Shown piece after piece: positions 49,327 to 60,511 of a stretch of 64,000 bases of DNA (within the stretch, counting starts at the first letter, position 1; each line of letters starts with the position of its first letter). The stretch is from DASWOJ01 sp964242415 (GTDB taxonomy: Bacteria > Pseudomonadota > Alphaproteobacteria > Acetobacterales > Acetobacteraceae). The notes beneath the pieces are model-generated. The model searched no databases and was not told the origin of the DNA. It saw only the letters and a list, made by a program, of their open reading frames with translations. Made by a program: the position numbers and the translations under genes. The stretch covers positions 1 through 64,000 of the forward strand of contig CAXTAT010000012.1 of the NCBI GenBank assembly GCA_964242415.1, read 5' to 3'.

Positions 49327-50166
49327 ATGCGCGCCCGGCTTCTGCTCCTGATCGCGGCGTGCATGGCGCCGGGACTGGCCCATGCGCAGATGGACAGCCG
49401 CGAGGGCATCGCGTTGCAGAACCAGGTCCTGGAACTGCGGCGGGACCTGCAGGCGCTGCAGTCCGATCGCGGCGCCCCGCCGCCGCAGGTTGCCCGTGGC
49501 GGTGGTGGCGAGCTTACGGCGCAGTTGCTGGACCGTGTCGCCTCGCTGGAGGAGCAGGTCCGTCGCCTCCGCGGCCAGTTGGACGAGCAGGGCAACCTGC
49601 TGCGCCGGCAGAACGACGACCTGAGCAAGCAGATCGCCGACCTGAACTTCCAGTTGCAGAATGCCCCGCCGCCCGCCCGGTCCGCCCCGCCGCCGCGCGA
49701 CTCGCAGCCGCCGCGCGACCCGTCGCCGTCCAGCCTGGGGCAGGCTCCGCCACCCGACGCGCCCGCCGCGCCAGGCCGCCGTCCGCCGGAGCTGGCGATG
49801 CAGGAGGGCAACGCCGCCCTGGCCCGGCGCGACTACCCCGCCGCCGAGGCTGCCGCCCGCGAGGTGCTGGCAGGCGGCCGGGCCAGCCCGCGCGCCGGGG
49901 ATGCGCAGTTCCTGCTGGCGCAGTCCCTCACCGGCAAGCGCGACTACCAGGCCGCGGCGGTCGCCTATGATGACGCATACAACCGGTCGCGCACCGGGTC
50001 CCGGGCGCCGGACGCGCTGGTCGGGCTGGCGAACGCACTGCTGGGGCTCAATGAGCGGCAGGCGGCGTGCGCGACGCTCGACAAGCTGCGCGCCGAGTTC
50101 CCGTCGCCACGGCCCGACGTGCGGGAGGCGGCGGTGTCGATCAGGGGCCGCGCCGGCTGCCGCTGA
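49327..50166 (+). CDS. cpoB: Tol-Pal system protein CpoB (YbgF)
   Basis: 279 residues. Sec signal MRARLLLLIAACMAPGLAHA; a coiled-coil (about residues 30-105, ALQNQVLELRRDLQALQ... LDRVASLEEQVRRLRGQLDEQ) for trimerisation; a Pro-rich linker (APPPARSAPPPRDSQPPRDP...); and a TPR domain (LAMQEGNAALARRDYPAAE, AQFLLAQSLTGKRDYQAAAVAYDDAY...). Coordinates outer membrane constriction with PBP1B. Shares the Pro-rich character with TolA and TolR. Confidence 0.93.
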   Translation: MRARLLLLIAACMAPGLAHAQMDSREGIALQNQVLELRRDLQALQSDRGAPPPQVARGGGGELTAQLLDRVASLEEQVRRLRGQLDEQGNLLRRQNDDLSKQIADLNFQLQNAPPPARSAPPPRDSQPPRDPSPSSLGQAPPPDAPAAPGRRPPELAMQEGNAALARRDYPAAEAAAREVLAGGRASPRAGDAQFLLAQSLTGKRDYQAAAVAYDDAYNRSRTGSRAPDALVGLANALLGLNERQAACATLDKLRAEFPSPRPDVREAAVSIRGRAGCR

Positions 50167-50198
50167 CCCCGCTCGGCGGCGAGGAGTTCGCGGCGCTG

Positions 50199-51374
50199 AT
50201 GGCGCCGTTCGCGCCGTTCGCGGGGGATTGCCGAGTGGCTGTCGCCGTTTCCGGCGGCGCGGACAGCATGGCGCTGGCCCTGCTGCTCGCGGGGTGGGGC
50301 CGGCCGCTGGCGCTGGTCGTGGATCACGGGCTGCGGGCGGAGTCGGGGGCGGAGGCGGCGCTGACGCTGCGACGGCTGACGGACCTCGGCATCCCCGCCC
50401 GGCTGCTGCAAGCCGGCCTGCACGCTGGCCCGGCCGCCGCCGAACGTGCCCGCCTGGCCCGCTATGCGTTGCTGACCCAGGCCTGCCAAGCAGCCGGCCT
50501 CGTGGACCTCCTGGTGGCCCACCACGCCCGCGACCAGGCGGAGACGGTGTGGATGCGCCGCGCGGCCGGCAGCGGTCCGGCTGGGCAGGCGGGCATGGCC
50601 ACGGTCACCCATCTGGATGCGGTCCGGCTGCTGCGCCCCCTGTTGCACGTCCAGCCCGGCCGGTTGCGCAGCACACTTGCCGCGGCGGGCCTTGCCTGGG
50701 TCGAGGACCCCGGCAATGCCGACCCCGCCACGCCGCGTGCACGCCTGCGCGCCGGGCCGTTGAGCGCCATGGATGCGGTGCACCGCCTGGCTCGGGAGGC
50801 GGCCCGGCAAGGGGTGGCGCGGGCTGCTGCCGAGAGCCGCATTGCGGCAGAACTCGCCGGGTCCGCGTGCCTGCACCCCGAAGGCTTTGCCCATGTCGGC
50901 ACCACGCTGTCGCCGGCAGCCTTGTCCTCGCTGGTCTGGACCCTGTCCGGCAGCCGGTATCCCCCGCCGCCGGCCGCGGTCGAACGCATGGCAGCCGCCT
51001 GGCGTCCGGGCACGCTGCACGGCGTACGAATCGCGCCGGCTGGCCGGTTGGGACCGGGCTGGCTGCTGGGGCGCGAGGCTGCCGCCATGGCGCCGCCCGC
51101 ACCAGCCGCGGAGGGATGGGACGGCCGGTTCCGCCTGCTGGCTGCCGCGCCGCCGGGAACAACCTTGGGCGCCCTGGGCGACGACGCGGCCCGGCTGCGC
51201 CACCGCTCGCCGCTGCCATCGTTTCTGCTTCGCACCTTGCCAACCCTGCGCAACGGTGGTGCTATTGTCGCGGTGCCGCATCTCGACCACCCGGATGCGG
51301 CGGCCTGCCGCGGCGTGCCGATCCTGTTCTGCCCAGCCCGGCCCGCCGCGCCCGCACCTTTCGTCGCGGCGTGA
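50199..51374 (+). CDS. tilS: tRNA(Ile)-lysidine synthase
   Basis: 391 residues from ATG 50199. PP-loop ATPase: AVAVSGGADSMALALLLAGW (SGGADS at about residues 19-24), VVDHGLRAESGAEA, and AERARLARYALLTQAC, with HHARDQAETVWMRRAAGSG. TilS modifies C34 of tRNA-Ile(CAU) to lysidine, so AUA is read as Ile. The C-terminal domain is short relative to E. coli. No in-frame ATG lies closer; one at 50067 would sit within cpoB. It is followed by ftsH, the common alphaproteobacterial order. Confidence 0.9.
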   Translation: MAPFAPFAGDCRVAVAVSGGADSMALALLLAGWGRPLALVVDHGLRAESGAEAALTLRRLTDLGIPARLLQAGLHAGPAAAERARLARYALLTQACQAAGLVDLLVAHHARDQAETVWMRRAAGSGPAGQAGMATVTHLDAVRLLRPLLHVQPGRLRSTLAAAGLAWVEDPGNADPATPRARLRAGPLSAMDAVHRLAREAARQGVARAAAESRIAAELAGSACLHPEGFAHVGTTLSPAALSSLVWTLSGSRYPPPPAAVERMAAAWRPGTLHGVRIAPAGRLGPGWLLGREAAAMAPPAPAAEGWDGRFRLLAAAPPGTTLGALGDDAARLRHRSPLPSFLLRTLPTLRNGGAIVAVPHLDHPDAAACRGVPILFCPARPAAPAPFVAA

Positions 51375-51520
51375 CACGACCGGGGATGTGCAGCGGGGGT
51401 CGGCACACCATGTGCATCACACGAGACGGCGCCGGCCCATGTTGGACCGGGAACAAGGATGCCGGGTCTGCTCCGAGTGCGCCCAGGACCCGGGTTTGAT
51501 GACTGGACCGCCAGGATCAT

Positions 51521-53446
<1,926 letters not shown>

Positions 53447-53462
53447 TGCACTTTGGGCGTTG

Positions 53463-53503
53463 AAGGGGCCGGTCCTGTGCAAGCAGGGCCGGCCTTTTCT
53501 TTG
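53463..53503 (+). terminator. Rho-independent terminator after ftsH
   Basis: Stem GGCCGGTCCTG with CAGGGCCGGCC (one G-U pair), loop TGCAAG, followed by TTTTCTTT. Located 17 bases after the ftsH stop (53446). The T-tract runs into the possible TTG start of folP at 53501. Confidence 0.88.
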
Positions 53504-54319
53504 TCCAGCCCATGGGCGGGATTGCCGCCGGGGCCAGCGGTCATGGGCATCCTGAACGTGACGCCGGACAGCTTCAGCGATGGCGGGCGGCACCTGGATG
53601 TGGTCCAGGCCATCGCAGCCGGGCACCGGATGGTCGATGCCGGGGCTGCCATCCTCGACATCGGCGGGGACAGCACCCGGCCCGGCGCGGCGGCCACGCC
53701 GGCCGACGAGGAGCAGAGGCGCATCCTGCCGGTGATCGCGGCACTGGCGGGATCGGGCGTGAGGCTGTCGGTCGATACCCGGAACGCCGCCACCATGGCC
53801 GCTGCCCTGGACGCCGGCGCCACGATCATCAACGACGTATCCGCCCTGCAGCATGACCCGGCGGCGCTTGGCCTGGTCGCGGCCCGCGGCTGTCCGGTCG
53901 TGCTCATGCACATGCGCGGCACACCGGCGACGATGAACGGCTTAACCCTTTATTCCGACGTGGCAGCCGATGTTACGGCGGAGCTGGCGATACGCATCGC
54001 GGCGGCAAAGGCGGCGGGGGTGCGGCATGGCAACATCGCCATAGACCCCGGCATCGGCTTCGCCAAGGTCGGGGCGCAGAACGTCGATTTGCTGCGGGGA
54101 TTGCAGCGCCTGCTGGCGCTGGACTGCCCGATCCTGGCCGGGGTGTCGCGTAAGGGCTTCATCGGCACGCTGTCCGGCGTGGCCGACCCGGCAGAGCGGA
54201 TGGCCGGATCGGTCGCAGCCGGGCTGTTTGCTCTGTCGCGCGGCGCCCGCATCCTGCGGGTGCACGACGTGGCCGCCACGGTGCAGGCGGTGCGCGTCTG
54301 GCAGGCCCTGCAAGGCTAG
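53501..54319 (+). CDS. folP: Dihydropteroate synthase
   Basis: 272 residues from a TTG at 53501; ATG 53543 would give 258 residues but leave no residues before the first strand. TIM barrel motifs: MGILNVTPDSFSDGG, DIGGDSTRPGAAATPADEE, TIINDVSALQHDP, VVLMHMRGTPATM and IDPGIGFAKVG, with SRKGFIGTLSG for pterin binding. Condenses HMP-PP (dihydropterin) with p-aminobenzoate. The start overlaps or directly follows the ftsH terminator, so transcription of folP from ftsH is limited and a separate promoter or read-through is implied. Confidence 0.9.
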   Translation: MSSPWAGLPPGPAVMGILNVTPDSFSDGGRHLDVVQAIAAGHRMVDAGAAILDIGGDSTRPGAAATPADEEQRRILPVIAALAGSGVRLSVDTRNAATMAAALDAGATIINDVSALQHDPAALGLVAARGCPVVLMHMRGTPATMNGLTLYSDVAADVTAELAIRIAAAKAAGVRHGNIAIDPGIGFAKVGAQNVDLLRGLQRLLALDCPILAGVSRKGFIGTLSGVADPAERMAGSVAAGLFALSRGARILRVHDVAATVQAVRVWQALQG

Positions 54320-54354
54320 GCTATGGCTGACGGCAACACGGTAAGGAACGGCGC

Positions 54355-55725
54355 ATGAGCACGAGACGGTTGTTCGGCACGGACGGCATCCGCGGCACCG
54401 CGAACGTGGACCCGATGACGGCCGAGACCGCGATGCAGCTCGGCCAGGCGGCTGGCCTGATGTTCGTGCGCGGCGACCACCGGCACCAGGTGGTGATCGG
54501 CAAGGACACGCGCCTGTCCGGCTACATGATCGAGCCGGCGCTGGTCGCGGGCTTCATCGGCGCCGGCATGGACGTGATCCTGGTGGGGCCGCTGCCGACG
54601 CCGGCCATCGCCATGCTGACCCGCAGCCTGCGCGCCGACCTGGGCGTGATGATCTCGGCGTCGCACAACCAGTTCGAGGACAACGGCATCAAGCTGTTCG
54701 GCCCCGACGGCTACAAGCTGTCCGATGCGACGGAGACGGCGATTGAGGCGCTGATGGCCACCGACCGCAGCGCCCGCCTGGCCAGCCCGGCCAAGCTCGG
54801 CCGCGCCGCCCGGCTGAACGACGCCGGAGGCCGGTATATCGAGGCGGCGAAGGCGACCTTCCCGCGCGGGGTGACGCTGGACGGCATGCGGATCGTGGTC
54901 GATTGCGCCAATGGCGCCGGCTACAAGGTCGCACCGACCGTGCTGTGGGAGCTGGGCGCGAACATCATCCCGATTGGCGTCGATCCCGATGGCGTCAACA
55001 TCAACCGCGGCTGCGGCTCCACCGTGCCGTCCCACCTGTGCGCCAAGGTGCTGGAGCACGGCGCCGACCTCGGCATCGCGCTGGACGGCGATGCGGATCG
55101 TCTTCTGGTGTCCAACGAGCGGGGCGAGCTGGTGGACGGGGACCAGATCCTTGGCTTGATCGCGCAATCCTGGGGCCGCGCCGGGCGGCTGACCGGGGGT
55201 GGCGTGGTGGCGACGGTGATGTCCAACCTGGGGCTGGAGCGCTTCCTGTTGGGGGAGGGGCTGCACCTGCACCGCACCCAGGTTGGCGACCGCTACGTGG
55301 TGGAGCGGATGCGGGCGGGCCACCTGAACGTCGGCGGCGAGCAGTCGGGCCACATGATCCTGTCCGACTTCGCCACCACGGGGGACGGCCTGGTCGCGGC
55401 CCTGCAGGTGCTGGCCGTTCTTGTGGAGCGCGGTCGCCCGGCCAGCGAGGCCTGCCGGCTGTTCGACCCCTTGCCGCAGGTGCTGCGGAACGTGCGCTTC
55501 GCCGGCCGCGCGCCGCTGGGCCATCCCCGCGTGCTAAAGGCCGTCGCCGCCGCCGAGGCGGAGCTGGGAACCGCCGGCCGCCTGCTGCTGCGCCCGAGCG
55601 GGACGGAGCCGGTGATCCGCGTGATGGCGGAGGGCGAGGACAAGGCCATGGTGGACCGCATCGTTCTGCAGCTATGCGACACCATCCAGCAGGCCGCGGA
55701 TCCGGCGGCGGAACAGGCGGCGTGA
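54355..55725 (+). CDS. glmM: Phosphoglucosamine mutase
   Basis: 456 residues, TAAGGA before ATG 54355. Alpha-phosphohexomutase family: RRLFGTDGIRGTANVDP, the active-site phosphoserine at residue 103 in MISASHNQFEDNG, the metal-binding DGDADR at 244-249, and the phosphate-binding LRPSGTEPVIRVMAE near the C-terminus. Converts glucosamine-6-P to glucosamine-1-P for UDP-GlcNAc, peptidoglycan and lipopolysaccharide synthesis. The stop overlaps the thiD start as GTGA. Confidence 0.97.
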   Translation: MSTRRLFGTDGIRGTANVDPMTAETAMQLGQAAGLMFVRGDHRHQVVIGKDTRLSGYMIEPALVAGFIGAGMDVILVGPLPTPAIAMLTRSLRADLGVMISASHNQFEDNGIKLFGPDGYKLSDATETAIEALMATDRSARLASPAKLGRAARLNDAGGRYIEAAKATFPRGVTLDGMRIVVDCANGAGYKVAPTVLWELGANIIPIGVDPDGVNINRGCGSTVPSHLCAKVLEHGADLGIALDGDADRLLVSNERGELVDGDQILGLIAQSWGRAGRLTGGGVVATVMSNLGLERFLLGEGLHLHRTQVGDRYVVERMRAGHLNVGGEQSGHMILSDFATTGDGLVAALQVLAVLVERGRPASEACRLFDPLPQVLRNVRFAGRAPLGHPRVLKAVAAAEAELGTAGRLLLRPSGTEPVIRVMAEGEDKAMVDRIVLQLCDTIQQAADPAAEQAA

Positions 55726-56504
55726 TCCCCCGCGTCCTGGTCGTCGCCGGGTCGGACTCCGGCGGCGGCGCGGGCGTGCAGGCTGACATCAAGACGATCA
55801 TGGCGCTGGGCGGCTACGCGGCGACGGCGCTGACGGCATTGACGGCGCAGAACACCCTGGGCGTGCAGGGCGTGATGCCGGTGCCGGCGGAGTTCGTGCA
55901 GCAGCAGATGCGGTCGGTGCTGGACGACATCGGCGCGGATGCGGTGAAGACGGGGATGCTGGGCACGGCGGCCGTCGTGACCGCAGTCGCGGCGGTGCTG
56001 CGGGGCCGGGGCCTGCCGCTGGTGCTGGACCCCGTCATGGTCGCCAAGGGTGGCGCGCGGCTGCTGGACGACGATGCCGCTGCCGCCCTGGTGGGCGACT
56101 TGCTGCCCCTCGCGGCGGTGCTGACGCCCAATGTGCCTGAAGCCGAGGCGCTGCTGGGGCGGGCGATCCCCGACCATGCCGCTGCGCTGGCGGCGGCGCA
56201 GGACCTGCTTGCGCTGGGCCTCCCGGCGGTGCTGCTGAAGGGGGGCCACCTGCCGGGTGCGGCGGTGCTGGACATCCTCGCCACGCGGGAGGGCGTTGAG
56301 GTGATCGAAAGCCCACGCATCGACACCCGTCATACGCATGGCACCGGCTGCACCTTGGCCAGCGCCATCTCGGTCGGGCTGGCAGACGGGCTGCCGCTGC
56401 GCGACGCCGTTCGCCGGGCTGGGGCCTACGTCCATGCCGCGATCCTGGCTGCGCCGGGGCTGGGCGGCGGGCACGGACCTTTGGGACACGGCACCGCGCG
56501 ATAA
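55722..56504 (+). CDS. thiD: Hydroxymethylpyrimidine / phosphomethylpyrimidine kinase
   Basis: 260 residues from GTG 55722 inside the glmM stop. Ribokinase-like fold: VLVVAGSDSGGGAGVQADIKTIMALGGYAATALTALTAQNT, DIGADAVKTGMLGTAAVV, LPLVLDPVMVAKGGA, AVLTPNVPEAEALLG, VLLKGGHLPGAAVLD and THGTGCTLASAISVGLADG (catalytic base Asp region, GTGC anion hole). Makes HMP-PP for thiamine; the product joins the ThiE reaction. Followed by repeat copy F. Confidence 0.95.
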   Translation: MIPRVLVVAGSDSGGGAGVQADIKTIMALGGYAATALTALTAQNTLGVQGVMPVPAEFVQQQMRSVLDDIGADAVKTGMLGTAAVVTAVAAVLRGRGLPLVLDPVMVAKGGARLLDDDAAAALVGDLLPLAAVLTPNVPEAEALLGRAIPDHAAALAAAQDLLALGLPAVLLKGGHLPGAAVLDILATREGVEVIESPRIDTRHTHGTGCTLASAISVGLADGLPLRDAVRRAGAYVHAAILAAPGLGGGHGPLGHGTAR

Positions 56505-56518
56505 CCAAGAACGCTGCC

Positions 56519-56675
56519 TTCCCCCTCTCCCCCTTCGGGAGAGGGCCGGGGTGAGAGGGTCTCGCTTGCGTGCGCTGCCCCAAGGTCCACCCGCTCTACC
56601 AAGATCGACCCACCCAGGCCGGGTCCGGCGCTGCAAGACCCCCTCACCCCAACCCTCTCCCGTGGGGAGAGGGAG
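56519..56675. repeat. Paired-arm CCCTCTCCC repeat, copy F
   Basis: Left arm CCCCCTCTCCCCCTTCGGGA continuing GAGGGCCGGGGTGAGAGGG, spacer ~80 bases, right arm GACCCCCTCACCCCAACCCT ending CCGTGGGGAGAGGGAG. The GCAAGAC signature adjoins the right arm, so like copy B it is inverted relative to A, D and E. Lies between thiD and the serC promoter. Confidence 0.85.
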
Positions 56676-56728
56676 TCAGTGCGGCACTTATTGCGTGGGC
56701 GACTGCCCTGCGTTGCGCCGCGGCTTGA

Positions 56729-56757
56729 TTGTATCCCGGTGCTTGCGGGACTAGACC
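56729..56757 (+). promoter_or_regulatory. Sigma-70-like promoter of serC
   Basis: TTGTAT (56729-56734), 17-base spacer, TAGACC (56752-56757). Start expected near 56764, leader about 54 bases, with GAAGGAG before the GTG start at 56818. Confidence 0.5.
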
Positions 56758-56817
56758 ATGCGGGCGCTGCACGCCGGCGCACCACCCGCCCGCCGATAAC
56801 TGAACGAAGGAGCGACC

Positions 56818-58014
56818 GTGTCGCTTGCACTCGACGCCTCGGCCCCGGCCCGGCCGCATCTGCGCCCGGCCTGCCCCGACTTCTCCTCCGGACCCTGCGC
56901 CAAGCGGCCGGGCTGGTCCCTGCAGGCGCTGTCCGGCGCGCTGCTCGGCCGCAGCCACCGGGCGGCTGCACCGAAGGCGCGGCTGGCCGAGGTGATCGAC
57001 CGCTCCCACGCCGTCCTGGGCCTGCCGCCGGACTGGCGCGTGGGTATCGTGCCCGGGTCGGACACTGGCGCGGTGGAGCTGGCGATGTGGTCGATGCTCG
57101 GTGCGCGCGGCGTCGATCTGCTGGCGTTCGAGAGCTTCACCGAGGCCTGGGCCACCGATGCCGTCAAGCACCTGCATCTGCCGGACGCCCGGGTGCGCTC
57201 CGCCGCCTATGGCCACCTGCCGGACCTTACCGGCATCGACCCGGCGCGCGACCTGGTGCTGGCCTGGAACGGCACCACCGCCGGCGTGCGCCTGCCTGAC
57301 GCCGATTGGATCAGCCGGGACCGCGAGGGGCTGGTGATCTGCGACGCCACCTCCGCCGCGTTCGCCATGGCGTTGCCGTATGACAAGCTGGATGTCGTCA
57401 CCTGGTCCTGGCAGAAGGCGCTGGGCGGGGAGGCCGCGCATGGCATGATCGCGCTGTCGCCGCGCGCCGTCGCCCGGCTGGAGTCCTACAAGCCGTCCTG
57501 GCCATTGCCGAAGGTGTTCCGCCTGACCAGCGGCGGCACGCTGAACGAGGGCATCTTCCGCGGCGAGACCATCAATACGCCGAGCATGCTGTGCGTCGAG
57601 GACGCGCTGGACGGGCTGCGCTGGGCGGAGCGCATTGGCGGCCTGCCGGCGCTGATCGCCCGCAGCGAGGCCAACCTGTCCGTCGTCGCGCGGTGGGTCG
57701 CCGCGACGCCCTGGGTGGATTTCCTGGCGGCGGACCCGGCTACACGCTCCTGCACCAGCATCTGCCTGCGGGTGACGGCCCCGTGGTTCACCCGGCTCGA
57801 CCCGGACCGGCAATTCAAGGCAGCCCGGCACCTGGCGGGCCTGCTGGACGCGGAGGGCGTGGCCTTCGACATCGCCTCGCACCGCGACGCCCCAGCCGGC
57901 CTGCGCATCTGGGGCGGCGCCACGGTGGAGTCCTCCGACATCGAGGCCCTGCTACCGTGGCTCGACTGGGCCTATGCCCGGACTGCAGCCGACGCCGCCC
58001 GGGCAACAGCCTAA
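56818..58014 (+). CDS. serC: Phosphoserine aminotransferase (alphaproteobacterial/TIGR01365 type)
   Basis: 398 residues from GTG 56818 with GAAGGAG. Fold type I PLP enzyme of class V: HLRPACPDFSSGPCAKRPGW, VGIVPGSDTGAVELAMWSML, the Schiff-base Lys in VVTWSWQKALGGEAAHGM (about residue 200), and NTPSMLCVEDALDGLRW, with LRIWGGATVE near the end. This matches the longer Brucella/Rhodospirillales group rather than E. coli SerC. Makes phosphoserine from 3-phosphohydroxypyruvate for serine (and possibly pyridoxal) synthesis. First gene before hisZ-purA. Confidence 0.93.
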   Translation: MSLALDASAPARPHLRPACPDFSSGPCAKRPGWSLQALSGALLGRSHRAAAPKARLAEVIDRSHAVLGLPPDWRVGIVPGSDTGAVELAMWSMLGARGVDLLAFESFTEAWATDAVKHLHLPDARVRSAAYGHLPDLTGIDPARDLVLAWNGTTAGVRLPDADWISRDREGLVICDATSAAFAMALPYDKLDVVTWSWQKALGGEAAHGMIALSPRAVARLESYKPSWPLPKVFRLTSGGTLNEGIFRGETINTPSMLCVEDALDGLRWAERIGGLPALIARSEANLSVVARWVAATPWVDFLAADPATRSCTSICLRVTAPWFTRLDPDRQFKAARHLAGLLDAEGVAFDIASHRDAPAGLRIWGGATVESSDIEALLPWLDWAYARTAADAARATA

Positions 58015-58057
58015 CGCAGGCGACGCCGCCGCCAATCCGGGCTAGAAGCGCCGACGC

Positions 58058-59221
58058 ATGACCGAAGATGTCCCACCCAACCCGGCACTGCTGCCCACGG
58101 GCCTGCACGACCTGCTGCCGCCCGAGGCCGAGGCTGAGGCTGCGACGGTGCATACCCTCATGCAGACCTTCGCCGCCCACGGTTACCAACGGGTGAAGCC
58201 GCCGCTGGTGGAGTTCGAGGACGGGCTGTTGTCCGGCGCCGGCAGCGCCATGCTGGACCAGACGTTCCGCGTCATGGACCCGGCCACGCACCGCATGATG
58301 GGCGTGCGGGCGGACATGACGCCGCAGGTGGCGCGCATCGCCTCAACCCGCATGGCCGGGCATCCCCGCCCGTTGCGGCTGTCTTATGCCGGGCAGTGCC
58401 TGCTGGTGCGCGGGCTGGGGCTGATCGCCGACCGGCAGGTGGCGCAGGCTGGGATCGAGCTGATCGGCGTCGATGCCGCGGCGGCCGACGCCGAGATGGT
58501 GCTGCTGGGCGCGGCGGCGCTGTCTGCGGCCGGGCTGTCCCGCGTGAGCTTCGACCTGACGCTGCCGCCACTGGCGCCGGCGCTGCTGGATGCGGCCGGC
58601 ATCCATGGACCAGCCCGGCAGGTGTTGACCCGGGCGCTGGACCGCAAGGATGCGGCCGTCGTCGCGCAGCACGGCGGTGCGATGGCGCGGTTGTTGACCG
58701 ACCTGCTGCTGGTTGCGGGACCGGCAGGGCCGGCGCTTGAGGTACTTGCCGCGGCCCACCTGCCACCCGCCGCGGCCGCGCTGTGCGAACGGCTGCGGCA
58801 GACCGTGCGGGCCATCCAGGCCCGCGCGCCGGACGTGCGGCTGACGCTCGATCCCATCGAGTTCCGCGGCTTTCGTTATCACACCGGCGTCTGCATCACT
58901 GTGTTCGCGCCGGGGCGGCACGAGGAGTTGGGGCGTGGCGGACGCTACCTGTCCGGCGATGCCGAGCCTGCGACGGGCCTGACGCTGTTCCCCGACGCAC
59001 TGTTGCGGGCGCTGCCGCCGGTGCCGGCCCGGCCGCGCGTGTTCCTGCCCTGCGGCGCCAGCCCTGCCGATGCCGAGACCCTGCGCGCCCAGGGCTTCGC
59101 CACCGTACCCGCGCTGACCGATGCGCCGGATCTCGTGCTTGAGGCCCGGCGGCTGCGCTGCACCCACCTGTTGCGGGATGGCGCCGCCATGCCCCTGTCC
59201 ACCGTATCCCTGGAGACCTAG
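58058..59221 (+). CDS. hisZ: ATP phosphoribosyltransferase regulatory subunit HisZ
   Basis: 387 residues. A histidyl-tRNA synthetase-like class II core without anticodon-binding domain: LPTGLHDLLPPEAEAEAATVHTLMQTF, RVMDPATHRMMGVRADMTPQVARIASTRMAG, LRLSYAGQCLLVRG, and ITVFAPGRHEELGRGGRYL (motif 3 region). It partners the short HisG to form the octameric first enzyme of histidine synthesis; hisG is not in this window. Directly joins purA (the stop codon adjoins the purA ATG). Confidence 0.93.
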   Translation: MTEDVPPNPALLPTGLHDLLPPEAEAEAATVHTLMQTFAAHGYQRVKPPLVEFEDGLLSGAGSAMLDQTFRVMDPATHRMMGVRADMTPQVARIASTRMAGHPRPLRLSYAGQCLLVRGLGLIADRQVAQAGIELIGVDAAAADAEMVLLGAAALSAAGLSRVSFDLTLPPLAPALLDAAGIHGPARQVLTRALDRKDAAVVAQHGGAMARLLTDLLLVAGPAGPALEVLAAAHLPPAAAALCERLRQTVRAIQARAPDVRLTLDPIEFRGFRYHTGVCITVFAPGRHEELGRGGRYLSGDAEPATGLTLFPDALLRALPPVPARPRVFLPCGASPADAETLRAQGFATVPALTDAPDLVLEARRLRCTHLLRDGAAMPLSTVSLET

Positions 59222-60511
59222 ATGCCCAACGTCGCCGTGATCGGCGCCCAGTGGGGCGACGAAGGAAAGGGCAAGGTCGTCGATTGGCTGGCCAGCCGCG
59301 CCGACATCGTGGTGCGGTTCCAGGGCGGGCACAACGCCGGGCATACGCTGGTGGTGGGCAACCAGACCTACAAGCTGTCGCTGCTGCCGAGCGGCCTCGT
59401 GCGCGGCAAGCTGGGGGTGATCGGCAACGGTGTCGTCATCGACCCCGAGGCGCTGCTGGCCGAGATGGACCGGGTGCGCGCGCAGGGCCTGGATGTCAGC
59501 CCGGACAACCTCCGCATCGCCGAGAACGCGGTGCTGATCCTGCCGGTGCACGGCGCGCTGGACCGCGCCCGTGAGGCAGCCCGCGGCGACAAGAAGATCG
59601 GCACCACGGGGCGCGGCATCGGCCCGGCCTATGAGGACAAGGTTGCCCGCCGCGCCGTTCGGGTCTGCGACCTGGCCGAGCCGGAGGTGCTGTCGGCCAA
59701 GCTGGATGAGGTGCTGCTGCATCACAACACCCTGCTAACCGGCCTCGGGGCCGAGCCGTTCGAAAAGGCGAAGCTGCTCGACCTGTTGCTGAGCCTGGCG
59801 CCCCGCATCCTGCCGCATGTCGAACCGGTGTGGGAGCGCCTGCACGCCGCACGCAAGGCCGGCCGCCGCATCCTGTTCGAGGGCGCGCAGGCGGTCATGC
59901 TGGATGTGGACCACGGGACCTACCCGTTCGTAACCAGCAGCAACACCATAGCGGCAACCGCCGCCTCCGGGACCGGTGTTGGCCCGGCTGCTGTGGGGTT
60001 TGTGCTTGGGATCGCCAAGGCTTACAGCACCCGTGTCGGCGCCGGGCCGTTTCCCACGGAGCTACATGACGAGACCGGCAACCTGCTGGGCACGCGCGGG
60101 CATGAGTTCGGCACCGTCACGGGCCGCAAGCGGCGGTGCGGCTGGTTCGATGCGGCGCTCGTGCGGCAGGCTGCCAAAGTCGGCGGCATACAGGGCCTGG
60201 CGATGACCAAGCTCGACGTGCTCGATGGCTTGCCGGAGCTGAAGATCGGCGTTGGCTACGAGATCAACGGCGAACGTTTCCAGCATCTCCCAGCGGGGCA
60301 GGCCGCCCAGGCGGCGGCGGTGCCGATCTACGAGACGGTGGAGGGTTGGTCCGGTTCCATCTTCGGCGCCCGCCGCTGGGCAGACCTGCCGGCCCAAGCC
60401 ATCAAGTATGTCCGCCGGATTGAGGAGTTGGTGGAGGTGCCGGTGACCCTGCTATCGACCAGCCCCGAGCGTGATGACACCATCCTGATGCACGATCCCT
60501 TTGAGGGCTGA
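59222..60511 (+). CDS. purA: Adenylosuccinate synthetase
   Basis: 429 residues. GTPase-type enzyme: NVAVIGAQWGDEGKGKVVDWLA (catalytic Asp13), FQGGHNAGHTLVVG (His41), GTTGRGIGPAYEDKVARRAVR, FEGAQAVMLDVDHGTYPFVTSSNT, and the C-terminal VGAGPFPTELHDETG and TGRKRRCGWFDAALVR signatures. Joins IMP and aspartate with GTP to adenylosuccinate in AMP synthesis. Forms an operon with serC and hisZ. The MITE-like repeat copy 2 follows. Confidence 0.97.
   Translation: MPNVAVIGAQWGDEGKGKVVDWLASRADIVVRFQGGHNAGHTLVVGNQTYKLSLLPSGLVRGKLGVIGNGVVIDPEALLAEMDRVRAQGLDVSPDNLRIAENAVLILPVHGALDRAREAARGDKKIGTTGRGIGPAYEDKVARRAVRVCDLAEPEVLSAKLDEVLLHHNTLLTGLGAEPFEKAKLLDLLLSLAPRILPHVEPVWERLHAARKAGRRILFEGAQAVMLDVDHGTYPFVTSSNTIAATAASGTGVGPAAVGFVLGIAKAYSTRVGAGPFPTELHDETGNLLGTRGHEFGTVTGRKRRCGWFDAALVRQAAKVGGIQGLAMTKLDVLDGLPELKIGVGYEINGERFQHLPAGQAAQAAAVPIYETVEGWSGSIFGARRWADLPAQAIKYVRRIEELVEVPVTLLSTSPERDDTILMHDPFEG

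Larger units (their letters stand above)
56505..56817. other. Intergenic region between thiD and serC
   Basis: 313 bases holding repeat copy F (56519-56675) and, beyond it, the serC promoter (56729-56757). The remainder shows no gene. Confidence 0.6.

Noticed and set aside
47646..49811. 721-codon minus-strand frame across tolB, pal and cpoB
   Set aside because: Shadow of the real + strand genes, which carry signal peptides, lipoboxes and family motifs.
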